A model generated the notes under the pieces. That model had not been told where the DNA came from, ran no database searches, and saw nothing but the letters and a program-made list of their open reading frames with translations. Positions 55,306-63,740 of a DNA stretch of 64,000 bases are shown here, piece after piece. Every line of letters starts with the position of its first letter. The first letter of the stretch is position 1. The position numbers were made by a program, and so were the translations under genes. The DNA is from Pseudomonas sp. R5-89-07. GTDB lineage: Bacteria; Pseudomonadota; Gammaproteobacteria; Pseudomonadales; Pseudomonadaceae. The stretch covers positions 5,394,001 to 5,458,000 of the forward strand of contig NZ_CP027727.1 in NCBI RefSeq assembly GCF_003851685.1. Direction: 5' to 3'.

Positions 55306-57267
55306 ATGCAGCACGATAACGACAAAAAAACTGCGGTCACTGTTATGAGTAAAGCTGATGCTTTCACACAGGCGGGTAAAACCGCCGTATTGCAGAACAT
55401 TCACGGCACCCTGCAATTCCTGCAACGCTTCCCGCCGTTCAACCAGATGGAAAACGCGCACCTGGCGTTTCTGGTGGAACAGTGCCAACTGCGCTTCTAT
55501 GGCCCGGGCGACAGCATCCTCAAGCCCTCGGGCGGGCCGGTCGAGCATTTCTATATTGTCAAGCAGGGCCGCGTAGTCGGCGAGCGGCCGGACTCCACCG
55601 ATCCCACGTTCGAAATCACCACGGGCGAGTGCTTCCCCCTCGCCGCCTTGCTCGGTGAACGCGCCACCCGCACCGAGCACAAAGCTTGCGAAGACACCTT
55701 TTGCCTGCAACTGAACAAGATGGCGTTCATCAAGCTGTTCGCCCTTTCCAGCCCGTTTCGTGATTTCGCTTTGCGCGGGGTCAGCAGCCTGCTCGACCAG
55801 GTCAACCAGCAAGTGCAGCAAAAAGCCGTGGAAACCCTCGGCACCCAGTACTCCTTGAACACTCGCCTGGGCGAACTGGCCATGCGCCACCCGGTCACGT
55901 GCAGTCCAGACACTGCGCTGCGCGAAGCGGTGACGCTGATGCATGAGCAGCAGGTCGGCAGCATTGTGATTGTCGACGAGCACAAGGCACCGCTGGGCAT
56001 TTTCACTTTGCGAGACCTGCGCCAGGTGGTGGCCGATGGCACCAGTGATTTCAGCCAGGGCATCGACCGCCACATGACCCAGGCACCGTTCTTCCTGACC
56101 CCGGACCACAGCGCGTTCGACGCGGCGATCGCCATGACCGAGCGACATATCGCCCACGTGTGCCTGGTCAAGGACCAGCGCCTGTGCGGCGTGGTCTCGG
56201 AGCGCGATCTGTTTTCCCTGCAGCGTGTCGACCTGGTGCACCTGGCGCGTACCATCCGCAACGCGTCCAGGGTGGAACAGCTGGTGGCGATCCGCGGCGA
56301 AATCGGCCAACTGGTCGAACGCATGCTGGCCCACGGTGCTTCGTCTACCCAGATCACCCACATTATTACCTTGCTGAACGATCACACCGTATGCCGCGTA
56401 ATCGAGCTGACCCTGGCGGAAAAAGGCGACCCCGGCGTGCCCTTCAGTTGGCTGTGCTTTGGCAGCGAAGGCCGCCGCGAACAGACGCTGTACACCGACC
56501 AGGACAACGGCATCCTGTTCGAAGCCCGCGACGCGGTTGAAGCCGCCGAGATTCGCGAGCGCCTGCTGCCCCTGGCGCAACAGATCAACCAGAGCCTGGC
56601 GCTGTGTGGCTTCAGCCTGTGCAAGGGCAATATCATGGCCGGCAACCCGCAGCTGTGCCTGTCACGGGCCGAGTGGGCCCGGCGGTTTGCCGCCTTCATC
56701 CGCGAAGCGACGCCGGAGAACCTGCTGGGCTCGAGCATCTATTTCGATTTGCGGGTGGTGTGGGGCGACGAGCAAGGGTGCGAGCAACTGCGCCAAGGCA
56801 TCCTTGATCAGGTGGCGGACAACCGCTTGTTCCAACGCATGCTGGCCGAGAATGCCCTGCGCCAACGCCCACCCGTGGGGCGCTTTCGCGAGTTCGTGCT
56901 GACGCGCAAAAGCGGTGAAAAAGCCACCCTTGACCTCAAGGTGCAGGGCCTCACGCCGTTTGTGGACGGGGCGCGCCTGCTCGCCCTGGCCAACGGCGTG
57001 CACGCCAACAACACCCTGGAGCGGCTGCGCCAACTGGTCGCCAAGGCAGTGATCGAGCCGCTGGACGGTGCCGCCTATGAAGAGGCCTATCACTTCATCC
57101 AGCAAACCCGCATGCAGCAGCACCAGGTGCAGACGCGGGAAAACCTGCCGTATTCCAACCGCGTCGATCCCGACAGCCTCAACCACCTGGACCGTCGCAT
57201 CCTGCGCGAGTCCCTGCGTCAGGCCCAACGCCTGCAAAGCAGCCTGACCCTGCGGTATCAACTGTGA
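55306..57267 (+). CDS. cNMP-binding / CBS-pair / DUF294 nucleotidyltransferase protein
   Basis: 653 residues from ATG 55306 (GCAGGAG upstream). Order: cyclic-nucleotide-binding-like domain (about 30-150), two CBS domains (about 185-310), DUF294 nucleotidyltransferase (about 340-480) with the GlnD-like motif GSEGRREQTLYTDQDNG, then the DUF294 C-terminal domain. It probably senses nucleotides and modifies an unknown partner. The next gene, a DnaQ-like exonuclease, overlaps it by 4 bp. The same pair occurs beside acetate-uptake/CrbS genes in other proteobacteria. Here glcB is near, hinting at C2 metabolism. Confidence 0.88.
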   Translation: MQHDNDKKTAVTVMSKADAFTQAGKTAVLQNIHGTLQFLQRFPPFNQMENAHLAFLVEQCQLRFYGPGDSILKPSGGPVEHFYIVKQGRVVGERPDSTDPTFEITTGECFPLAALLGERATRTEHKACEDTFCLQLNKMAFIKLFALSSPFRDFALRGVSSLLDQVNQQVQQKAVETLGTQYSLNTRLGELAMRHPVTCSPDTALREAVTLMHEQQVGSIVIVDEHKAPLGIFTLRDLRQVVADGTSDFSQGIDRHMTQAPFFLTPDHSAFDAAIAMTERHIAHVCLVKDQRLCGVVSERDLFSLQRVDLVHLARTIRNASRVEQLVAIRGEIGQLVERMLAHGASSTQITHIITLLNDHTVCRVIELTLAEKGDPGVPFSWLCFGSEGRREQTLYTDQDNGILFEARDAVEAAEIRERLLPLAQQINQSLALCGFSLCKGNIMAGNPQLCLSRAEWARRFAAFIREATPENLLGSSIYFDLRVVWGDEQGCEQLRQGILDQVADNRLFQRMLAENALRQRPPVGRFREFVLTRKSGEKATLDLKVQGLTPFVDGARLLALANGVHANNTLERLRQLVAKAVIEPLDGAAYEEAYHFIQQTRMQQHQVQTRENLPYSNRVDPDSLNHLDRRILRESLRQAQRLQSSLTLRYQL

Positions 57268-57971
57268 GTCTGTTCGGTTGGCTGCACGCAAAAAAACCCA
57301 GACTCAACGCGGCGCAGCAGCAACGCCTGGCCCAACTGCGCGCGCCCGCAGCACTGGGCAATGAGCCATTGCGCAGCCAGCGCTGGGTGGTGGTCGACCT
57401 GGAAACCAGCGGCCTGCACCTCAACCGTGACCAGGTGCTGTCCATCGGCGCCGTGGTGATCGAAGACGGCGCGGTGGATTTCTCGCAGATGTTCGAACGC
57501 ACCCTGCAACGCACCGCCACCAAACTCAGCCCCAGCGTGTTGATCCACGGCCTCGGCCCGAGTGCAATCGCGGCGGGCAGCGACCCGGTGGATGCGCTGC
57601 TGGATTTCATGGAATTCGTGGGCGACAGCCCGCTGCTGGCCTTCCATGCACCGTTCGATCAACACATGCTGTGCCGGGCGCTCAAGGACAGCCTGGGTTA
57701 TCGACTGGCCCATGTGTTTCTGGATGTGGCCGATATCGCCCCGCTGTTATGCCCCGAAGCGAACATCCGTGAGGCCGGGCTGGATGACTGGATCAACCAT
57801 TTCAAGCTGCAGGTGGGCGAACGCCACCACGCCAGCGCCGATGCACTGGCGACGGCGGAACTGATGCTGATCCTGTTCAGCCGGGCGCGCCAGCAACACA
57901 TCGACACGCCTCAGGCGCTGCAAGAGCGCTTGAGCCAGTGGCGGCGGCGTAAGCACACGCCGTCGTTCTAG
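57264..57971 (+). CDS. DnaQ-like 3'-5' exonuclease
   Basis: 235 residues from a GTG start that overlaps the upstream stop (GTGA). DEDDh family: Asp45 and Glu47 in VVVDLETSG, the Asp in HAPFDQHML and the His/Asp in HHASADALAT. It resembles the DNA polymerase III epsilon exonuclease domain but lacks the polymerase-binding tail. It is presumably a partner of the cNMP/CBS/DUF294 protein. Substrate unknown. Confidence 0.88.
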   Translation: MSLFGWLHAKKPRLNAAQQQRLAQLRAPAALGNEPLRSQRWVVVDLETSGLHLNRDQVLSIGAVVIEDGAVDFSQMFERTLQRTATKLSPSVLIHGLGPSAIAAGSDPVDALLDFMEFVGDSPLLAFHAPFDQHMLCRALKDSLGYRLAHVFLDVADIAPLLCPEANIREAGLDDWINHFKLQVGERHHASADALATAELMLILFSRARQQHIDTPQALQERLSQWRRRKHTPSF

Positions 57972-58022
57972 GGGACGCGGAGCGTCCGGGGCGGCATTCT
58001 CATGCGGAGCGTGGGAACGATC
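57972..58022. repeat. REP-like repeat, GGACGCGGAGCGTCC type
   Basis: GGGACGCGGAGCGTCC, then CATTCTCATGCGGAGCGTGG and GAACGATC. This is a second common Pseudomonas intergenic repeat family, present as one copy after the exonuclease gene. Confidence 0.7.
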
Positions 58023-58068
58023 GCCCGACGGACGCCAATTGCGCGCACATCACGCCTCTGACACAATC

Positions 58069-58087
58069 GCGAATAATTCTCGTTAGT
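58069..58087. promoter_or_regulatory. Putative Fur box upstream of the ECF sigma gene
   Basis: GCGAATAATTCTCGTTAGT matches about 11 of 19 positions of the Fur consensus GATAATGATAATCATTATC, 23 bp before the sigma-factor start. Iron repression of FecI-type sigma genes is the norm. Confidence 0.5.
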
Positions 58088-58109
58088 TTAAACTTTATTC
58101 GGTGATGCC

Positions 58110-58628
58110 TTGTCGTCGGTCCAGACCCCACACAGTGAGCTTGTTGGCGCGTTGTATCGCGACCATCGCGGCTGGCTGCTGGCCTGGCTGCGGCGCAACG
58201 TAGCCTGCCCGAGCCGCGCCGAAGACCTGAGCCAGGACACCTTCATGCGCCTGCTGGGCCGTGACGGGCTGCGCGAGCCCCGCGAGCCGCGTGCCTTTCT
58301 GGTCGCCATCGCCAAGGGCTTGTTGTTCGACTACTTCCGCCGCGCCGCGCTGGAACAGGCCTACCTCACCGAATTGATGCTGATCCCGGAAAGCGAACAC
58401 CCCTCGCCCGAAGAACAGCAATTGATCCTGGAAGACCTCAAAGCCATCGACCGCCTGCTCGGCACCCTGTCGAGCAAAGCCCGCGCCGCGTTCCTCTATA
58501 ACCGCCTCGACGGCCTGGGCCATGCAGAAATCGCCCAGCGCCTGGGTGTGTCAGTGCCCCGCGTGCGCCAGTACCTGGCCCAGGGTATTCGCCAGTGCTA
58601 CATCGCGTTGTATGGCGAGCCATCGTGA
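58110..58628 (+). CDS. FecI-type ECF sigma factor
   Basis: 172 residues from a TTG start. Region 2 (ALYRDHRGWLLAWLRRNVAC, AEDLSQDTFMRLLGR) and region 4 (LDGLGHAEIAQRLGVSVPRV) are complete. It belongs to the iron-starvation cell-surface-signalling sigma factors. Followed by its anti-sigma gene with a 4-bp overlap (GTGA) and then by a TonB receptor. A Fur box lies upstream. Confidence 0.92.
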   Translation: MSSVQTPHSELVGALYRDHRGWLLAWLRRNVACPSRAEDLSQDTFMRLLGRDGLREPREPRAFLVAIAKGLLFDYFRRAALEQAYLTELMLIPESEHPSPEEQQLILEDLKAIDRLLGTLSSKARAAFLYNRLDGLGHAEIAQRLGVSVPRVRQYLAQGIRQCYIALYGEPS

Positions 58629-59593
58629 GCGTGATCAGCTCCAAGCCGGTGTCGGCCCGGGTGCTGGACGCCGCGATTGCCTGGCAGCTGTCCCTCGACT
58701 CCGGCGACGGCAGCGTGGTGGAACAGGAAGAATTCGCCAAGTGGCTGGCCAGCGATGAAGAACACGCTCGCGCCTGGCGCCAATTGGGCATGCTCGACCA
58801 GCGTTTCAGTGCCGCTTGCGGTCCTGCGCGGGCGGCGTTGCTGCAGTCGCGCAACAGCGTTCGCCAGCGCATGCGCAAGCTGGGCGGTGGCCTGGCGAGC
58901 ATCGCACTGGTGTGCGGCCTGGCCTTGTTCGCCGGTGAGCGGTATGTGCCCATCCACTATTGGTTGGCCGACCAGCGCACCGCCACCGGCGAGCAGCGCA
59001 CAATCGAGCTGGCGGACGGCACCCGGATCAACCTCAATACCCACAGCGCCATTGACGTGCGCTTCGATGAGAAACGCCGGTTGATTGTGTTGCAGGAAGG
59101 CGAAATCCTCGTCGAAACCGGCCACAACGATGCCCGGCCGTTTTCTGTGCAAACCCGCGACGGCAACCTGCGGGCGCTGGGTACGCGGTTTATCGTCAGG
59201 CGCGAAGACGGCGCCACGCGTCTGAGCGTGCTGCAATCGGCCGTGGCCGCCCAGCCCCAGGCGCTGCACCAGGAACAGGTGTTCAAGCAGGGCCAGCAAG
59301 TGCTGATGCGCAGCGACGGCCTGGGCCTGGTGCTCGCCGTGCCTGCGGCCAGCGACGCCTGGACCCGCGGCATGCTGGTCGTCGACAACGCCCGTCTGGG
59401 CGATGTGGTGGCTGAACTGGGCCGTTATCGCAGCGGCCACTTGGGTGTGGACAGCAACGTGGCCGACCTGCGTATCACCGGCAGCTTCCCACTGCACGAC
59501 ACTACCCTGGCGCTCAACGCGTTGTTGCCGACATTGCCGGTGCAGATCGAGCAGCACACGCCGTGGTGGGTGACGGTCAAGGGCAAGCCTTAG
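58625..59593 (+). CDS. FecR-type anti-sigma regulator
   Basis: 322 residues from GTG 58625. The cytoplasmic N-terminal DUF4880 sigma-binding part (AIAWQLSLDSGD, EFAKWLASDEEHARAWRQL), one membrane helix (about 85-107) and the periplasmic FecR domain (TIELADGTRINLNTHSAIDV) are present. It relays ligand occupancy of the TonB receptor to the sigma factor. Order sigma-antisigma-receptor is classic. Confidence 0.92.
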   Translation: MSVISSKPVSARVLDAAIAWQLSLDSGDGSVVEQEEFAKWLASDEEHARAWRQLGMLDQRFSAACGPARAALLQSRNSVRQRMRKLGGGLASIALVCGLALFAGERYVPIHYWLADQRTATGEQRTIELADGTRINLNTHSAIDVRFDEKRRLIVLQEGEILVETGHNDARPFSVQTRDGNLRALGTRFIVRREDGATRLSVLQSAVAAQPQALHQEQVFKQGQQVLMRSDGLGLVLAVPAASDAWTRGMLVVDNARLGDVVAELGRYRSGHLGVDSNVADLRITGSFPLHDTTLALNALLPTLPVQIEQHTPWWVTVKGKP

Positions 59594-59617
59594 GTCTTGA
59601 AGTGCCTGGGCGATTGC

Positions 59618-59696
59618 TATCGGGGGCAAGCCCCCTCCCACACTTTGATGTGTGAATACATTCAAAATGTGGGAGGGGGCTTGCCCCCGATGAGGC
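59618..59696. repeat. REPIN with outward-facing arms before the receptor gene
   Basis: CTATCGGGGGCAAGCCCCCT plus CCCACA on the left; TGTGGGAGGGGGCTTGCCCC plus CGATGAGG on the right; spacer CTTTGAT...TTCAAAA. Confidence 0.92.
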
Positions 59697-59800
59697 CCTT
59701 AAGAACACCACCCAAAAAATATTTTCACCCCGGCCTATCACTTTCCGATTCTCGTCCGGCACCTAGGCAATTGAGAAATATTTCCATTCAGGAGCCGCCC

Positions 59801-62230
59801 ATGTCCCGCACGCTAGACACTCTGTTGCGCCCCAGCCTGTTAGCCGTGGCGATTGCCCTCGGCGCTCCGCTGGTCAGCCCCACACTGATCGCCGCCGAGC
59901 AGGCGTCCAGCGTGCGCGCGTACAACCTGGCGCCAGCGCCACTGGCCACCACCCTAAACCAGATCGCCAGCCAGGCCGGCCTCGTCCTGACGCTCAATCC
60001 GTCACTCGCTTCAGGCAAAACCTCGGCACCGGTCAAGGGCCAGTTCGATGCACAAGGCGCGCTGCGTGAAGCGTTGCGTGGGACAGGGTTGCAGCTGGAG
60101 CAGAGCAGCGCGGGGACGTTTACGCTGGTGGCGGTTCCGGAGGGGGTTGTGGCGTTGCCGCAGACCAGCATTATTGGTCAGGGTAGTTATGAGAGTGCTT
60201 GGGGGCCGGCAGAAGGTTATCTGGCCAAACGCACCGCTGCCGGCACCAAGACCGACACGGCCCTGGTCGAAGCGCCGCGCTCCATCTCCGTGGCGACCCG
60301 CGAGCAAATGCAGGACCGCAACGTGCAGAACCTCGACGACGCGGTCAAATACATGCCCGGGATTGTGTCCGCCAGTTACGGCAGCGACACTCGCTACGAC
60401 TGGATGCGTGTGCGTGGGTTCGAACCCACCCAGTTCCTCGACGGCCTGCCGCTGCCACGCGGTGTGTACGCCAACCCGAAAGCCGAAACCTGGAACCTGG
60501 ACCGCCTCGCCCTGCTGCGCGGCCCGGCCTCGTCGGTCTACGGCCAGACCCCGCCAGGCGGCCTGCTGGACATGGTCAGTCGCCGTCCCAGCGCAGAATC
60601 GAGCAACGCCATCCAGGTGCAATACGGCAGTGACAACTACCGCCAGATCAACTTCGCCAGCACCGGCAAGATCGATGACGAAGGCCAGTTTCTCTATGGC
60701 CTCAGCGGCGTGGTGCGCGATGCCGGTACGCAGGTCGATCATATCGACAACAAGCGCTACAACATCGCGCCGAGCCTGACCTGGAATATCGATACCGATA
60801 CCAAGCTGACCTTTCTCTCGCAGTTCACACGCGACGATACCGGCGCCACCAGCCAGTTCCTGCCGATTCAGGGCACCAAGATCAAATCGCCGTTCGGTGA
60901 TATATCCCATCACAAGAACCTGGGCGATCCTGACTATGAGTTTTACGATCGCACCTATTACGCGCTGGGCTATGCCTTCGAGCATCGCTTCAACGATATC
61001 TGGCAGTTCCGGCAGAACCTGCGCTACACCAAGTCTGAGCTGTCCTTCCAGACGTTGACCGTGGGCGCCTACCCTTATACCCAAGTGGATGCCAATGGGG
61101 ACGTGGGCCGCACATCGACGAATGCGGATGAAAACATCGGCCAATTCGCACTCGACAACAACTTCCAGGCGGACTTCAGCACTGGCGACATCACCCATAC
61201 CTTGTTGCTGGGCCTGGATCATCAGCGCACCGACACCTCATACCTATCGATTTACGGGGACGGGCTGACGACCAACGTCAACAATCCAATATACGGCCAG
61301 CCTATCGTTCGTCCCGCGCGCTCAGGTGCGTACTACGACTACAACCAGAAAACCCTGCAGACGGGCCTCTATATCCAGGATCAGTTGGCTCTGGATAAAT
61401 GGCGCCTGACCTTGGGCGGCCGTGAAGACTGGGTGCACCAAGGCACCACATACTTCAACCAGAACGACGCCACCAACACTGACCGCATCAAGCATTTCAG
61501 TGGCAACGCGGCACTGAGCTATGTATTTGATTCCGGCTTTGTACCCTATATCTCCTACGCCGAGTCCTTCCAGCCGGCGAGCAACGCCAGCGTATCCGCG
61601 ACTGAATCCTACAAGCCCACCGAAGGCAAACAGTGGGAGCTGGGGATCAAGTACCAGCCTCCGGGCTCAAACACACTGCTGAGTGCAGCCGTGTATGACC
61701 TCACCCAGAAAAACGTCCTGGTAACAACGACCACCGCAGGCAGTATTCCGGTCACTAACCAGACCGGCGAAGTGAAGGTCAAAGGCCTGGAACTGGAAGC
61801 CGTGTCGGATGTGACTGAAAACCTCAAAGTCATCGCTTCCTACACATTGGCAAAATCCGAAGTGCAAAAAGGTGATTTCAAGGGTAATCGTCTGCAGTTG
61901 ATGCCAAACCAACAGGCCGCGCTATGGACGGACTACACCTGGCACACCGGGGTACTCGACGGTTTCGGCGTCGGCTTCGGTGCGCGCTACACCGGTAACA
62001 CCTACGGCGACCAAGGCAATACCTGGCTGGGCAAAGCCGACGCTTACACGGTATTTGACGCCGCCGTGCATTACGATCTGGGCCGCCTGGACAACAGCCT
62101 CAAAGGTGCGTCGGTAAAACTCAACGCCACCAACCTGTTCGACAAAAACTACATTTCGACCTGTGATGGCTTCTACTGCTACTACGGCGATCAACGCAGC
62201 GTCGTCGCCAGCGCCACCTACCAGTGGTGA
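59801..62230 (+). CDS. TonB-dependent ferrisiderophore receptor with signalling domain
   Basis: 809 residues from ATG 59801 after AGGAG. Signal peptide (about 1-32), N-terminal STN signalling domain (about 40-115, RAYNLAPAPLATTLNQIASQ), plug domain (about 155-265) and a 22-strand barrel ending in an aromatic residue (VVASATYQW). The STN domain interacts with the adjacent FecR-type protein. Sigma/anti-sigma/receptor/PepSY order is like the ferrioxamine foxIRAB locus of P. aeruginosa as I recall it. The siderophore, probably a hydroxamate, is not proven by sequence alone. Confidence 0.88.
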   Translation: MSRTLDTLLRPSLLAVAIALGAPLVSPTLIAAEQASSVRAYNLAPAPLATTLNQIASQAGLVLTLNPSLASGKTSAPVKGQFDAQGALREALRGTGLQLEQSSAGTFTLVAVPEGVVALPQTSIIGQGSYESAWGPAEGYLAKRTAAGTKTDTALVEAPRSISVATREQMQDRNVQNLDDAVKYMPGIVSASYGSDTRYDWMRVRGFEPTQFLDGLPLPRGVYANPKAETWNLDRLALLRGPASSVYGQTPPGGLLDMVSRRPSAESSNAIQVQYGSDNYRQINFASTGKIDDEGQFLYGLSGVVRDAGTQVDHIDNKRYNIAPSLTWNIDTDTKLTFLSQFTRDDTGATSQFLPIQGTKIKSPFGDISHHKNLGDPDYEFYDRTYYALGYAFEHRFNDIWQFRQNLRYTKSELSFQTLTVGAYPYTQVDANGDVGRTSTNADENIGQFALDNNFQADFSTGDITHTLLLGLDHQRTDTSYLSIYGDGLTTNVNNPIYGQPIVRPARSGAYYDYNQKTLQTGLYIQDQLALDKWRLTLGGREDWVHQGTTYFNQNDATNTDRIKHFSGNAALSYVFDSGFVPYISYAESFQPASNASVSATESYKPTEGKQWELGIKYQPPGSNTLLSAAVYDLTQKNVLVTTTTAGSIPVTNQTGEVKVKGLELEAVSDVTENLKVIASYTLAKSEVQKGDFKGNRLQLMPNQQAALWTDYTWHTGVLDGFGVGFGARYTGNTYGDQGNTWLGKADAYTVFDAAVHYDLGRLDNSLKGASVKLNATNLFDKNYISTCDGFYCYYGDQRSVVASATYQW

Positions 62231-62294
62231 TCGGCTGAGTTAACAACCAGGCCGCTCTAACAGGGCGGCTTTGGTGTGTCTGAAGGCTAGAAAA

Positions 62295-63398
62295 ATGAAA
62301 AGCAAAACCATCCGCCGCTGGTCCTTCATCCACACCTGGACCAGCCTGATCTGCACCGTATTCCTGCTGATGCTCGCCCTCACTGGCCTGCCGTTGGTGT
62401 TTCACCACGAGATCGACCATCTGCTGGGCAACGAACCCGAGCTCAAGCAGATGCCCGCCGATACGCCGCAGCTCAACCTGGAGCAACTGGTGGCCAAGGC
62501 CCAGGCCCATCGCCCGGGCGAGGCCATGCAGTACCTGGCCTGGGATGAGGAAGACAAGAACGGCGTGATCGCGATCATGGCGGCCACGGCCGGCACCGAG
62601 CCGAATTCGTCGCATACCTTCATGCTCGATGCGCGCACCGGTGAAACGGTGGAGATGCCGTCGGCCAATGGCGGGCTGACCCTGTTCCTGCTGCGCCTGC
62701 ATGTGGATATGTTCGCCGGGCTGCCCGGCAAGCTGTTGCTCGCGTTCATGGGCCTGTTGTTCGTGCTGGCGATTGTTTCGGGCACGGTGCTGTACCTGCC
62801 GTTCATGCGCCGCTTGAAGTTCGCCACCGTGCGCCAGGACAAATCCACGCGCCTGCGCTGGCTCGACCTGCACAACCTGATCGGCGTGGTCACCCTGACC
62901 TGGGCCTTGGTGGTGGGCGTGACCGGAGTGATCAGCGCCTGTGCCGACCTGATCATCGCCGCCTGGCGCCAGGACGCCCTCAGCGCCATGATCGAACCCT
63001 ATAAAAACGCCCCGCCGCTGACCCAGCGCGCGCCGGCGACCGATCTGCTGAGCATTGCCGCCCAGGCCGCGCCGGGCATGGAGCCAGACTTCATTGCCTT
63101 CCCCGGCACACGCTTCTCCAGCGAACATCACTACGCCGTGTTCATGAAGGGCAGCACCCACCTCACCTCCCATCTGCTCACGCCAGTATTGATCGACGCC
63201 CGCACCCTGGCCGTCACCGCCATCGCCGAACGGCCCTGGTACATGGACGCCATGGGCATGTCCCAGCCGCTGCACTTTGGTGACTACGGCGGCATGCCGA
63301 TGAAGATCCTCTGGGCGGCGCTGGATGTGCTGACCATCATCGTGCTGGTCAGCGGGATCTACCTGTGGATCGTGCGGCGCAAGGCGGGCAAGGCATGA
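62295..63398 (+). CDS. PepSY-associated TM protein (FoxB-like)
   Basis: 367 residues from ATG 62295 with four expected membrane helices: near 14-36, 146-170, 196-222 and the C-terminus around 341-360. PepSY domains lie in the periplasmic loops. Such proteins next to siderophore receptors are thought to reduce iron or remove it from the siderophore in the periplasm. It follows the receptor gene by 64 bp. Confidence 0.85.
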   Translation: MKSKTIRRWSFIHTWTSLICTVFLLMLALTGLPLVFHHEIDHLLGNEPELKQMPADTPQLNLEQLVAKAQAHRPGEAMQYLAWDEEDKNGVIAIMAATAGTEPNSSHTFMLDARTGETVEMPSANGGLTLFLLRLHVDMFAGLPGKLLLAFMGLLFVLAIVSGTVLYLPFMRRLKFATVRQDKSTRLRWLDLHNLIGVVTLTWALVVGVTGVISACADLIIAAWRQDALSAMIEPYKNAPPLTQRAPATDLLSIAAQAAPGMEPDFIAFPGTRFSSEHHYAVFMKGSTHLTSHLLTPVLIDARTLAVTAIAERPWYMDAMGMSQPLHFGDYGGMPMKILWAALDVLTIIVLVSGIYLWIVRRKAGKA

Positions 63399-63577
63399 AG
63401 CCCAGGCAGTCGAGTTTCTGGAAGGTGTTTGGCATCCCGCTGGGGATCGGCCTGCTCAGCGCCGCCGGGTTGTTTGCGGCGTTGCTGGGGGACGGGTGGT
63501 GGGATTCGTTGAGCTGGGTCGGGTTGGGCATTCCCGTCGGCATTGGTGCATGGGCGTTGTTCAAGCGGCGTGGCTGA
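63395..63577 (+). CDS. Small two-helix membrane protein of the siderophore cluster
   Basis: 60 residues from ATG 63395, overlapping the PepSY gene stop (ATGA). Basic start MKPRQSSFWK, then helices about 10-30 and 38-54, ending KRRG. It is probably an accessory subunit of the PepSY protein. Function unknown. Confidence 0.75.
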   Translation: MKPRQSSFWKVFGIPLGIGLLSAAGLFAALLGDGWWDSLSWVGLGIPVGIGAWALFKRRG

Positions 63578-63582
63578 GGGCG

Positions 63583-63660
63583 CTATCGGGGGCAAGCCCC
63601 CTCCCACACTTGAACTGTGAACGCTGTTAAATGTGGGAGGGGGCTTGCCCCCGATGAGGC
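63583..63660. repeat. REPIN with outward-facing arms
   Basis: CTATCGGGGGCAAGCCCCCT plus CCCACA on the left; TGTGGGAGGGGGCTTGCCCC plus CGATGAGGC on the right; spacer CTTGAACTGTGAACGCTGTT. Same sub-arrangement as 54560 and 59618. Confidence 0.92.
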
Positions 63661-63740
63661 CTTCAAAACCTGCAAAAATCTCCCTCGCCAGCCACGGCAC
63701 AAGCCTCTAGTCTAGCCACACCCCAACTTGAGGAATGCCC

